Below are positions 53,490 to 64,000 of a stretch of DNA of 64,000 bases, one piece after another. Made by a program: the position numbers and the translations under genes. This stretch comes from Vandiemenella viatica. Its lineage: Eukaryota; Arthropoda; Insecta; Orthoptera; Morabidae. Position 1 is the first letter of the stretch. Each line of letters begins with the position of its first letter. Location: the NCBI GenBank assembly GCA_031002005.1, contig JARYHS010008074.1, positions 344,868,932 to 344,932,931 of the forward strand, in the 5' to 3' direction. The notes under the pieces were generated by a model that did not search any database, was not told where the DNA came from, and saw only the letters and a list, made by a program, of their open reading frames with translations.

Positions 53490-56400
53490 GACAATACTAC
53501 TCTTTTCCTACCAAATGTCAACCTCTCCTTCACGTGGTGCACCCTGTTTGCACGGACTAGGCTCTGGCGACTGAAAGATTCCCGGTATAGGGAGTCACCC
53601 ACTGCTTGCCAACGGCCTCCGAAAGGAGGGCGGAAGAGTGGGGAGTGGTTCAGGGCACCCTCTTGCCCTTGGGGTTGGAAACGGCCCCTAAAGGCGGATG
53701 AATCAGAAATGATCAACGGCATAGGGATGCAGAAGGCAACGGGAAACCACTGCATTAAAGACCCAAAGGGTATCCCGAGGACATGTAATCCTCTCAAATT
53801 ACATATATCATGATGGCTTCTTCCTGGGTAAAATATTCCGGAGGTAAAATAGTCCCCCAATCGGATCTCCGGGTGGGGACTGCTCAGGGAGGAGTCATCA
53901 GAATGGATAGAAACATTCTACGAGTCGGAGCGTGGAATGTTAGAAGTCTGAATAGGGCAGGTAGGTTAGAAAACTTAAAAAGGGAGATGGAACAACTTAA
54001 GTTAGATGTCGTTGGGATTAGTGAGATTAAATGGAAGGACGCACAGGATTTCTGGTCTGGGGAACACAGGATAATTAGCACACAAGCTGTCAATGGAGTC
54101 ACTGGTGTAGGATTTGTAATGAACAAGAAAGTAGGGAAACGGGTGAGTTATTATGAACAGTTTAATGACAGGATTATTTTGATGAGGTTACAAACTAAGC
54201 CCGTCCCAACCACATTAGTACAAGTATATATGCCAACGTCACAGGAAGATGACGAAGAAATAGAAAAAATATACGCTGAAATTGAAGAATTAATCCAATA
54301 TGTGAAAGGGGAGGAAAATCTAATAATCATGGGTGATTGGAATGCAATAGTGGGAGAAGGAAAAGAGGGGAATACTATAGGAAGTTTTGGTCTAGGAGAA
54401 AGAAATGAGCGAGGAAGCAGGTTGCTAGAATTTTGTGAAAGATATAAGCTAGTAGTGGCGAACACACTGTTTAAGAACCATGCAAAAAGAACATACACCT
54501 GGAAGCGTCCTGGGGATACCGGCAGATATCAGCTAGATTATATCATGGTAAAACAGAGATTCAGGAATCAATTTCTAGACTGTAAAGCGTACCCAGGAGC
54601 AGACATAGACTCGGACCATAATTTGATAGTAATGAAGTGCAGGCTGAAATTCAAGCGAATAAGGAAGCAGCATAAGCAGAACAGACTGGCAGTGAATAAG
54701 CTGAAACAATCTAGCACAAGAGAAAATTTTGCAGAAATGGCAGACTTACGTCTAAGAAGTAACTGTGAAAGGAGCTCAACCGAGGACGAATGGAATGCAT
54801 TAAAGACCGAAATAATGAAAGCTGGCAAAGAAACATTAGGCTTTAGAGAACAAACTGCCCGAAAACCTTGGATCACAGAAGAAATTTTGGAGCTGATGGA
54901 TCAGAGGAGAAGGTACAAAAATGCTCAGGATGAAGCAGGAAGAGAGCAGTACAGGAAATTTAGAAATCAAATAAATAGGAAATGCAAAATAGCAAAAGAA
55001 AAATGGCTACAAGAAAAGTGTGAAGAAGTAGAAAAGGAAATGGTCGTAGGAAAAGTAGATGTTGCATATAGAAAGATCAAACAGAATTTTGGAGAAATGA
55101 AGAAAAGAGGTATGAACATTAAAGCTGCCGATGGGAAACCTCTTTTAAGCTCAGAAGAAAGAGCTAATCGATGGAAGGAATACATTGAGAAACTGTATGA
55201 TGGGGACGACTTGAACAATAGTGTATTGGAAAAGAAAGGCGATGTCGACATTGATGACTTAGGAGATCCTGTTTTGAGAACAGAATTTAATAAAGCTCTG
55301 AATGACTTGAAAGCAAATAAGGCAGTTGGAATTGATGAGATCCCTGCAGAACTTCTTAAATCTCTAGGAGAGGAAGGAATCGAAAGATTATTCAAGCTGA
55401 TATCAAAAACTTATGAAACAGGAGAAATTCCAACTGATTTTAACAAAAATATCATCTTCACACTTCCAAAGAAAGCACAAGCCGACAAATGTGAGAATTA
55501 TCGCACCATTATTCTAACATCACATGCTTCAAAATTACTAACCAGAATAATATAGAGAAGGATGGAAAGGGTAGTAGAAGAGATAGTAGGTGAAGATCAG
55601 TTTGGGTTTAGGAAAAATCGCGGTACAAGGGAAGCAATTCTGTCTTTAAGATTAATACTTGAAGGGCGGATCAAGAAAAACAAAGATACTTTTATGGCAT
55701 TTGTTGATTTAGAAAAAGCTTTTGATAATGTTAGGTGGGACAAGATGTTAAAAATTTTAAAGAAGTTAGGTCTAAAGTATCGAGATAGAAGAATACTCTA
55801 TAAACTATGTAAGAATCAAGTGACTGTAATAAAAGTAGAGAATCACGAGAGACATGCATCGGTTAAAAAGGGTGTGAGGCAAGGTTGTAGTCTATCCCCG
55901 TTAATATTCAACTTGTATGTAGAAGAAGCAATGAAGAAAGTCAAAGAACAATTTCCATGCGGCATAAGGTTTCAGGGAGAAAAAAATCAGTATGCTACGA
56001 TTTGCTGATGACATTGTCTTGTTAGCAGAGAGGGCTGAGGATATTGAGATGTTACTGAATGGCATGAACAAAATACTGAAGGAAGATTTTGGACTGAATA
56101 TAAATCAAAGTAAGACAAAAATGATGAAATGTAGCAGAAATGATACCAATAGTAGCAGATTAAATATAAAAATAGGATCGGATGCTATAGGAGAAGTGAG
56201 TGAGTTCTGTTACTTGGGAAGCAAAATTACAACCGATGGCCGAAGTAGGAAGGATGTTAAAAGCAGAATAGCACTAGCTAAAAGAGCCTTCATGAAAAAG
56301 AGAAACCTTTTAGTTTCAAATATTGATCTAGGAATTAGAGAGAACTTTTTAAAACTCTATGTGTGGAGCACAGCACTTTACGGTAGCGAAACATGGACTT

Positions 56401-56790
56401 TAGGAATACCGGAAAGAAATAAACTTGAAGCATTTGAAATGTGGTGCTACAGAAGAATGCTAAAAATTAGGTGGACAGACAAAGTAAGAAATGAACGAGT
56501 TTTGGAAATGATGGGTGAGAAAAGAAGATTATGGAACAAGCTTACAGAAAGAAGAGACAGGCTGGTAGGTCATATTTTGAGACATGCTGGATTGGTTAAT
56601 TTGTTAGTGGAGGGAACAGTGGAAGGTAAGAACTGTAGAGGTAGACAGAGATTAGAATATATGAAGCAGATATATGAGGACGTGGGTTGTAAGGGCTATG
56701 TAGAAACGAAAAGGTTAGCACAGGATAGAAAGGGATGGAGGATTGCATCGAACCAATCGAAAGACTGACGACAGCAAAAAATCAGGGGAT
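53490..56790 (+). mobile_element. RTE-type LINE, nearly full length
   Basis: 5' UTR about 53500-53809, one long ORF 53810-56768 broken twice, and a very short 3' UTR with A-runs ending near 56790. The same 5' UTR is found at 5665-5990 and the same 3' end at 27000-27060, which supports both boundaries. Exact target duplication not determined. Confidence 0.9.
53810..56768 (+). pseudogene. RTE-type LINE polyprotein: AP endonuclease and reverse transcriptase
   Basis: The first ~240 residues after ILRVGAWNVRSLN are an apurinic-type endonuclease with ISEIKWKD, IIMGDWNAIVG, TGRYQLDYIMV and DSDHNLIV. A charged linker is followed by the RT: NYRTIILTSHASKLL, GEDQFGFRKNRGT, FVDLEKAFDNVRWDKM (catalytic Asp), VRQGCSLSPLIFN and RFADDIVLLAE (catalytic pair). 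The C-terminal part includes FCYLGSKITTDG and YGSETWTL, as in RTE/BovB-type LINEs. Two lesions: TAG at 55553-55555 in an otherwise continuous frame, and a frameshift in the A7 run near 55980-55986 just before the catalytic box. About 985 codons in total, a normal RTE length. The ATG at 53810 is the first in frame; a later one at 53903 is also possible. Confidence 0.92.
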
Positions 56791-58044
56791 TTTTTTTATT
56801 GCAGTTTCAGAACGAATGTTCCGTTATGTATCAGAATATACTTTGAACATGATGTAAAATAGTTGAGAGCGAAAGCATGAGTGGTAGCAACAATTATTTA
56901 TTTCTTTTGAAATTAAATATTTAGTTAAGAATTTATTGTACTATATTTTGGTTTAATTTAAGTCCTTATGAACAGTTTATTACGTTTAACTTCGGAGTTA
57001 AAAATCTCTAAATTAACTGCATTGTTATTTAAAGCAGTTTTAATTTGGAGTAAAAATTAAAACTAATTAGATTATATTAGTAATTTAATTGAGCTGACAT
57101 TCAGTTATTTTCAGCCACACCGCATGGCGGCTGGAGGCTAACTGTGTTGCCTTCGAGAAGTTTCGCTGCATGTAGGCACAGAGGAGTGCTTAACAAATTG
57201 TATTTGTTTGCTCCTTGTCGACTTCGAAACAAATGAAGTTGTAAAGTTTCATCGTCGTACTGAATAAACATGAATCGTCGACATTATCATTCGTGTAACT
57301 ACTTTGCCACTGAGGAGTTTAAGAAATTAAATGAAGTATTAACCTCAGTACAAGTGTAAATCCCTTGCTGACCGAAGGATCTACATCTTCTAAAAGATTA
57401 CAGTCAACAGTGTAACTCATATCAGGCTTTTTTGAGAGTTACGTTATAAAATGCTATTTGGCAGTCCTGTGGTGTTCATAAAATGTCAGAAAGTTTCAGG
57501 TAAATGGTAAAGCTGGTATAAAGTTTATGATCGTCAAATTGCATCATCGGTGGCAGGTGCGTACCCCGGAATCTGTGTTCAAGTCGCCGACTATTCATGG
57601 TATGGTGTCTTCTCGGTTGTGTTGTTATATATTTTCGTTCCACGCCTGAAGTGACGACACCAGGGCACTTCGCCAGCCACACTCTATCTAAATACGAGCT
57701 ATTATGAGCGCGAAAACTGTGTCGTCCGGAGAAAAACAGAGTATCCTTATTCTTAGATCTTCAATTGAATGGAAACTTTCGTTAGTGAAAATTTAGTATG
57801 CTGTGAGTAGTAAATATTAGACTTCTTCTTCTTTACCACCTTTTCCCAAGATTTTGCTGCCGGCTGCCTTCGACGGGTTTTGGAACTGCGGTATTACGGC
57901 CGCATCCGCATGCTGACGCAAGCATGTCATACCTTCTGCCAGGTCGTGTTGCCATCTGTCTGTGAAACGTGTAACTATATTCAGCGAGGGGTAAATGTGT
58001 TTTTTGTTTGTGAAATGTGTGATATTATAAGGCAAAGATTATGA
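56791..58044. other. Unassigned sequence
   Basis: No gene recognised. Short minus ORFs (57476-57682, 57817-58035) have no known motif. Confidence 0.4.
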
Positions 58045-58210
58045 ACCGTCCCGGCATTCGCCTTTATGACTGCGAAAAACCGCATAAAAACAGGTCTGGA
58101 TGACCAGTTTGGGGGTTCCTGAGCTCATGCTCGGGCTGTTGTCTCTCCCCGATCCAGTTTGCGACGCCTCAGCGGGTTGATCCACACTGGCAGGTAGTGC
58201 CTCTCTAATC
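58045..58210. repeat. Possible SINE-like repeat
   Basis: CCCGGCATTCGCCTTTATGA, CGAAAAACCGCATAAAAAC and GTCTGGATGACCAG weakly resemble the reversed body of the SINE family. Only one such copy is seen. Confidence 0.35.
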
Positions 58211-58899
58211 ATTTACAAGGTTTCAAATTTCTCTGATTTTATATCTTATCTGATGGGGATTTAAGCGTTTATTGTGAACAGCGAAGTAACAGATGAAGTA
58301 AACGAAGAGTATTTACAAAGTAATGAATTCAGTAGGCTACTTATTTACCTGAAAAACAAAATACTCTAGCACTAAAAAATTGGACAATGTTTATTACTTC
58401 TCATCTATGTAGAAAGCAATAGAATTATTGAGTAGCATTGAATCAGTCAGATGTAGAAACTTAATTAATTATCACTGCTAATTAAAGATATGGAAACTAT
58501 TATAAACATATGGCAGTTTTAAACAAAGAAGAAGCCAACTACCAAATGGACTAAAATGCGGGGATTGTGACATGGGCAAACCGCGTCAGCTGTAGACAGA
58601 TGGCACAGAAATAATATACTCGTAGAAATCTGTATCCCTACTGCCCACAAGATTGTTGCTCATAAGCGACGAACTATTAAACATTCTGTGAAGTGGCTTC
58701 TCTTACATATAAAAAATAATCAACAAATTATTTCAGTTGCCTCCAGAAATATCAGTCCAATGGGGTATGTATGAAGAGCACAGAGACCAATAAATACATC
58801 AAGATTTAATTGTTGTTGGTGCCGTGTTTAACATTAGGAGTATCGTCCCAATGAACCCTGTAACCATTGACGTTCTGCATGGTAGATATCTAAGGGGAG
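58211..58899. other. Unassigned AT-rich sequence
   Basis: No gene or repeat end supported. Confidence 0.4.
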
Positions 58900-59289
58900 G
58901 GGGGAGGGATCGAAGCGATGAGGGGTAAGAAGTTATTGTAATTTTGTGAAACTTGATCATGGGGAATACATGGTATAAGAAGAAAGGAACTCATGAAATC
59001 ACTTGGTATAATGCAGATTTGGCGAGGGCATCTATGATTCACAGTGTGATATTAGACAGACAAATAATGGAATCAAAATTAGGCCACCTGAGGCATTGGA
59101 CAATGACTATAGGCTATTAGTGACCAGCTTGAGGGATAAAAAGAAAGAAAGCCTTCAGTAAAGTGGGAAAGAAAACCCAAGGAGTGGAAGATGGAAGAGG
59201 ATGGGCCCGGATGGAACACCAGGTATTCATTAGGAAGAATGTGCCAAGAGTCTGAGAACAGTGATGGAAGAATGGGAGGAGCCAAAAAA

Positions 59290-59492
59290 GACACGCTCTA
59301 GCCTCACATTCGCGAGGACGTGAGTTAGGTCGATGTCATCCAGATGACGGTTTCCGTGGTTTCCCGAAATCACTCCACGCGAATGGCGGGATAGTTCTTT
59401 CAAAAGTAATGACCGAACCCCTTCCGTTTCTTCCTCCCCATTCTCTGCTAGCTCTAATGATACCGACGACGACGAACCCTAATGCATAAAAA
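59290..59492 (+). repeat. tRNA-derived SINE, copy 7
   Basis: ACGCTCTAGCCTCACATTCG head remnant, CGAAATCACTCCACGCGAAT, GTTCTTTCAAAAG, CCGAACCCCTTCCG and a GACGACGACGAACCC end, followed by an A-run. Lies inside the decayed LINE. Confidence 0.78.
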
Positions 59493-60212
59493 AGACTAGC
59501 AGAGACGACAGAGATAGTGCATAACAGAACCAGTGGGATTGGAGGAAAAGTAAAACACTGTAGGGGAATTTTGCTTTTAAGGAAGCTGTACTAAAGATAA
59601 ACAGAGCTTTAGATTACTGTTAATTAACTAATATTACTACTAGCAAGGAGAAGTCACGAAAAAGTATAGAGATGGTAGTTGGAAACATAGACCAAGATAC
59701 TGGGGAATAGGAAAGTCACAGTCAAAAATATAACAAAATATGGAAATGAGTGCATAAGAATTATGAATGGTAATAGAAATTAATTTTTGATAAAATGAGC
59801 TGAATTATAAGTGGAATGAATATTTTGACGACCTGTTAAACCTGTTGAACGGAAGAATTCAAATCGAGGATTCATTTAAGTCTCAAAACACTTGGCTTAT
59901 AAGAACTGTATATTATTGAACAAAAACAGCATGTGTGGAATGGAGTACTTTACTGAGTGCTGCAATTAGTGTAAACGAGAAAAAAGATTTCGGAAGACTG
60001 TATAAGAAGTAATATTTGCTAGTCTTAATAAGGGGGGGGGATAAAAGAAATGTAAGAATAACAGAGTAATCGCACACTTGTGTCATTCTTCGAAAATATT
60101 TTGTAAGATAATGGAGAATACGGGCAGTGGCGGAAAGTGTATTACGAAGGAGCAACTTGGCTTCAGACCAAATGTGTCAACCGTGAAGTTAGTGTTAACA
60201 GTAAGGAAATTA

Positions 60213-60894
60213 CAAGGGGTGATCAAATGAAAAGGTACGAAATGACGTAAAAACGTAACAGTTAAATATTTGCATATTCCGACATGGGAGAACGTAGCGA
60301 GACATCTAGGGATGCGATTGGAGTCTCTGACTGGGATCGGAGCGGCGCCCGTATGCGCAGTAGAGAGCAGAGGCTCTTATCAAAAGCGGCGTCCAAATGA
60401 TGCGGCAGTACGTATGAGGACAGGATTCCTCGAGCACAGAAAAACCATTAACTCCGATGTGTACTGTGAGACACTCCGACGCCTACGCAGGTCCATCAAG
60501 AACAAAAGACGGGGCTGCTCACGGATGGTGTGGTTCTGCTCCATGATAACGCGCGTCCACACGTCTCCAGAGTCACACACATGGAACTGACCAAGTTCAA
60601 GTGAGAGACGTTGGACCATCCGCCCTATAGTTCGGACATGTCGCCCTGCGATTTTCATGTGTTTGGTCCGTTGAAGAAACACCTGGAAGGGAAGCGCTTC
60701 AACTCGGACGACGTACTCAAGGACGCTGTGAAGGACTGGGTCTCGTCACGGCCACAGGAATTCTGGGAACAAGGAATCCTGCGGCTTGTTCATCAGTGGG
60801 ATCGTTGTACTCAGGCCTATGGTGTATATTTTGAATAAAGTCTACATTTGTACTCACCGTGTCGTTTCGTACCCTTTCATTTGATCACCCCTTG
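60213..60894 (+). mobile_element. Internally deleted mariner element, 682 bp
   Basis: The ends read CAAGGGGTGATCAAATGAAA and its inverse, with inverted repeats of about 30 bp, flanked by TA (60211-60212 and 60895-60896). The interior keeps the second half of a mariner transposase: TINSDVYCETLRRLRRSIKN, LLHDNARPHVS (catalytic Asp), HPPYSSDMSPCDFHVFGPLK (third catalytic Asp, 34 residues after the previous one, so DD34D) and a C-terminus ending GVYFE at 60838. A frameshift near 60515 and a TGA near 60602 break it. The region of the first catalytic Asp is missing. Confidence 0.92.
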
Positions 60895-61110
60895 TACAAG
60901 ACAGGCACTGCGAGTGTGAGCAAGACATAATCATAGTAATTTTGGACATTGTGCAAGCGTATCACGACGCGTGAAGAGAGAACTTTAGAGAAGCACTGAA
61001 AACAAAAGGAGTTCGCGAAGGATTGACAAAGAGAGTTGAAAATGTATATGAGCGATATGAGAGTTGTGTGAATCTAGGAGTGTAAAGAACTACTTGGTTT
61101 GGATTACACC

Positions 61111-61229
61111 ACGAGCGTCCATTAATTACGTACGGTGTTTTTCCGCGATTCCGGCCTCTGGTGAGATTTGATGAGATCTGGTTGGACTCCCCCTCCCCAT
61201 TTCACTTCACGTAATTAATGGACGTTCCC
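61111..61229. mobile_element. Small MITE with ends related to the GC-rich MITE
   Basis: AGCGTCCATTAATTACGTA on the left and, from the right, AACGTCCATTAATTACGTG. About 119 bp; boundaries within a few bases. The CGTCCATAA/TTA end motif is like that of copies A-C but the core is unrelated. It interrupts the decayed LINE. Confidence 0.7.
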
Positions 61230-61599
61230 TATGGCAGATAACTGCTGTTTACCCATTTCTGTTCATTATATTTGGGTTAAATAATAAAGGAGGTGGCCAA
61301 TAAAATCGTGGAGAGCAGATGATAGTCACAGTGTGTGCGAATGATATAATAGTACGGGAAAAACCAGGCAGAGGTACAAGAATAGCAATAAGGGTGATAC
61401 GAAGTGTATTCAAATCTTACAGAATCCTCTGCACAAAAGAACGAATTTGTAATTACTACTCGGAAGAAAGACGGGGACTCGAAAAAGACAACAAGATAAA
61501 TGGATTGAGGTAATAAAAACTGCTAAGATAGAGCAGAAATATTGACAACAGTGGAACAGGATGAAAGATAAGGACAGAAGGCAGTTGTTACCTCCAGAC

Positions 61600-64000
61600 T
61601 CGCAGGCAGATGGTAGCTGTTCGTGTTGATAAATATCTCTTAGGCGTAAAAAAGGGAAAAAAATGTATAGCTAATGCTGCATTACTTACAGAATCTCCAT
61701 ACAGCAAGACGCGCGTCTATAATTTCCTTGTTTCAGTCCTTCGTTGTTCTCATATAAAACGCGGAATAATGCAGTATCAACCTATCTAGCTAACACAATG
61801 AAAACGTGTAACTCATAATATTATAAGGTGTGCTCATGTAATCATTTAACTGAAACTAACAGAAAAGGTTGGTACTAATTTTGCGGTGACAGTCTTGTTT
61901 TAAAAACTGAAATGACCATTCAGAACTAGGGCTGTTGATATTTTAAAAAATATCGGATTTTCGATATATCGATATTTTAAAAAATATTTTATCGGATTCG
62001 ATATATCGAAGAAAAAGTATCGATATATCGATATATCGACCCTAATATTACAAAAACAAATCATTTTAAAAAAAGGGCGAAGTCTTGTGGCTATTTAATG
62101 ATAATTTCTGAATCAAGTTTTGATTTTCTAAAAAAAAAAATAGTTTTTCATGACGTTACGGATAAATCTTTGTTTAAAATTGTGGTTTAGCCATTATACT
62201 ACTACTTTACTAAAAGGAAAGGCAGAATGTTTATGATTTACTCGAAGACTTGAGAATCCAAAAAGAACATCGAGGGAAATCTTGGCTTTTGTGAGTTTAA
62301 AAGCTCAATAATGCAACATTGTAGAGGCATTTATTTAGGTTGATGTTCTATTATCAGAGTTTGCATAATGAACAAGTCACTTTTTTTACAAGAATTGTTT
62401 TATATGGAATTTAATTTCTTTTTGTAGGTTGATAGCTTGTTCTGAGTTTTCTTACTTTTTTGGACCAAATGTTTGCACCTTAGCAAAGATTATGTATCCG
62501 AATTTATCAATATTCCTGCTTACATCCAATTTTCATGTCAAAATACTTTCCTCGACAACGCACGCTCATGTAAAACAACGGGCTCGAGTCCGATTCGTTC
62601 TGTGCGAGCTTCGCCGTGTCTGTATTGTTACCATCGGTGGAGTACTACCAATAACTTCCAAATTAAATGTAGTAACAAAGTAAAATTAATTGTGTTTTTT
62701 ATGCTCCTGATCTTTGTGCAAAACTGAAATTCAAGCCTCAACAAGAAGAAAGCAAGTAACCTACAAATTTTCTCTAAGACGTTTCAGCTTTTAGATTGGC
62801 ATTGAAAAAACACAGGAACTTTTCTTATACTATGGGGATGAAGCCAAGTATGTGTACCAAATTACCATTTTCTAGGACAACTGGATGTTGCATAGAATTA
62901 TGATGAGAGAACGTCATAGTTATTTAAAAGAGTTTCAGATCCAAAAAAAATCCAAACTAAGGTGGTGAATGAAGTAAAATTTTGCACCAAAACTCATGTC
63001 AGAAACTTCATTGGACATACTTTTCAAGAGCATGAACTCATGTTTTTCCAGTTGTTTCTTCTACTATGAATGGAGAACTCGCTACATTAATTGAAAATTT
63101 CCCCTTCTTTGATATTGCTTCGCAAATGGGTAACGCTTTACCATAATACAATTTTTTAAAGCTGAGATTCTAGGTTGAATGCAGGATTTAGGGCGAGGGG
63201 TGGGAGCAAACCGCGGTACTTGCTCTGGGCGATAAAATCGTGTCCAACAATGCGTTTGGCAAACAGTTAAAGTGGCGACATCAATGCGTTTGGCCAACAA
63301 TCAAGGAGGCGATTCTCGGGGTCTGGCTGGCAACAATGTTTGAAGAGGCGGCAATCTCAGTTTTTCCCCGGCTTGGAAAAATCCTAGAGCCGCTACTGTC
63401 AAGGCAGTTCCCTTGGCGTTAACAAATTGTTTTTTAAAGGCACCAATCTATAATAATAAGTTTTTAGCATAGCACTTTGTAAAGGCAATCCAAAAGTGGT
63501 AGATTCTTTTTTTCAATTTCTTATCTTAATAAATTCGTAAGTGATATAACAAAACTGGCTGTGACATAATTTTGGAGCTCAATTCTTCTGTTGGTATGGA
63601 ACAAGAAGCGTATCCAATTCGCGCGAAATATTTAACTGTGGAGTGCCAGATACAGGCTTATAATTTCCGGGACATTTCTGGGTCTAAAAAGTATTTTTGC
63701 GGTATGTTTAAAGAGTGAACAAAATTGCAAATTAATAAAAAAATCTATTTTAGGTAAATATGCTATCTAACGTATATATAGCACCTCTTTTAACATTATT
63801 AATTAAACTATGGTAGAAAGTCAAAATCAGGTATTATGAATCAAAAGGAAAAATAATAAACTTAAAACGAAAATTGACCACCTCGTTAGGAATTTTTTAC
63901 TTTGGTTCAAAATCAACATCGGGTATTATCAATCAAAATCTCAAAAATATTAAACAAAAACTGAACACTTCTGTTAGGCTCATTAATTAAAATTAGGCAG
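61600..64000. other. Unassigned AT-rich sequence with short repeats
   Basis: No gene recognised. Contains the ATCGATAT-rich block at 61925-62045, a ~35 bp tandem pair at about 63246-63315 (CAATGCGTTTGGC start), and two diverged ~80 bp units near 63815-63990 around GTATTATSAATCAAAA. Confidence 0.4.
61925..62045. repeat. ATCGATAT palindrome cluster
   Basis: Repeated CGATATATCGATA words after GGGCTGTTGATATTTT, like one subterminal region of a hAT element. The matching other end was not found in the window. Confidence 0.45.

Larger units (their letters stand above)
58900..61600 (+). pseudogene. Decayed LINE (endonuclease-RT) carrying three insertions
   Basis: Scraps in the correct order: NTWYKKKGTHEITWYN and a later DYRLLVTSL near 58955-59140 (end of the endonuclease), KCITKEQLGFRP near 60135-60175 (RT), FLDIVQAYH and REELWRALKTKGVREGLTK near 60935-61040 (RT catalytic block, Asp retained), and CANDIIVREKPG near 61335-61375, where the catalytic box has AND for ADD. 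A SINE, a mariner and a small MITE are inserted between these. Frames change between scraps. Boundaries are approximate. This is a different LINE family from the RTE-type copy. Confidence 0.65.

Noticed and set aside
54967..55395. Minus-strand 142-codon ORF
   Set aside because: Antisense of the RTE-type polyprotein frame.
1..64000. CRISPR array, phage or bacterial defence system
   Set aside because: No regularly spaced identical repeats or prokaryotic gene clusters; all coding similarity is to eukaryotic mobile elements.

Overview
The window looks like repeat-dense intergenic DNA from a large, AT-rich arthropod genome. No host protein-coding gene could be recognised on either strand. The tRNA-headed SINE seen seven times resembles, from memory, a family common in grasshoppers and other polyneopteran insects. 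An orthopteran-like source is therefore my best guess, as an inference and not an identification. No prokaryotic operons, rRNA genes or CRISPR arrays were seen.

Layout. 0-9.3 kb: a CR1-like LINE 3' end split by a small hAT element, a second mini-hAT, a SINE, a tandemly repetitive stretch, a 3'-truncated RTE-type LINE copy and the first copy of a GC-rich MITE. 9.6-17.7 kb: the most notable object, a Ty3/gypsy-type LTR retrotransposon with nearly identical LTRs. It carries Gag and two unrecognised ORFs in the place of pol, and its 5' LTR is split by a 3.0 kb hAT element that itself contains a LINE fragment. 18.6-20.9 kb: two adjacent CR1-like LINE copies on the minus strand, one internally rearranged. 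21.5-24.2 kb: a dead ZBED/SCAND3-like hAT transposase gene split by another hAT element that contains the second MITE copy. 24.5-37.2 kb: old LINE and SINE fragments and unassigned DNA.

37.2-39.3 kb: a 5'-truncated LINE with a readable reverse transcriptase. 43.3-43.8 kb: a foldback mariner-type MITE. 47-50 kb: tRNA-derived SINEs and the third MITE copy. 50.3-53.3 kb: the 5' half of a CR1-like LINE on the minus strand (PHD-like finger and SGNH esterase ORF1, AP endonuclease) preceded by tandem ~270-300 bp repeats. 53.5-56.8 kb: a nearly intact RTE-type LINE broken by one stop and one frameshift. 58.9-61.6 kb: a decayed LINE carrying a SINE, a deleted mariner and a small MITE.

The elements form a stratigraphy rather than a pathway. 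Target-site duplications and interrupted reading frames give relative ages. Four hAT insertions have exact 8-bp duplications, and none encodes an intact transposase, so all depend on a transposase encoded elsewhere. The LTR element likewise must borrow protease, reverse transcriptase and integrase. The best candidates for something undescribed are its two extra ORFs, which follow Gag through two successive -1-frame overlaps.
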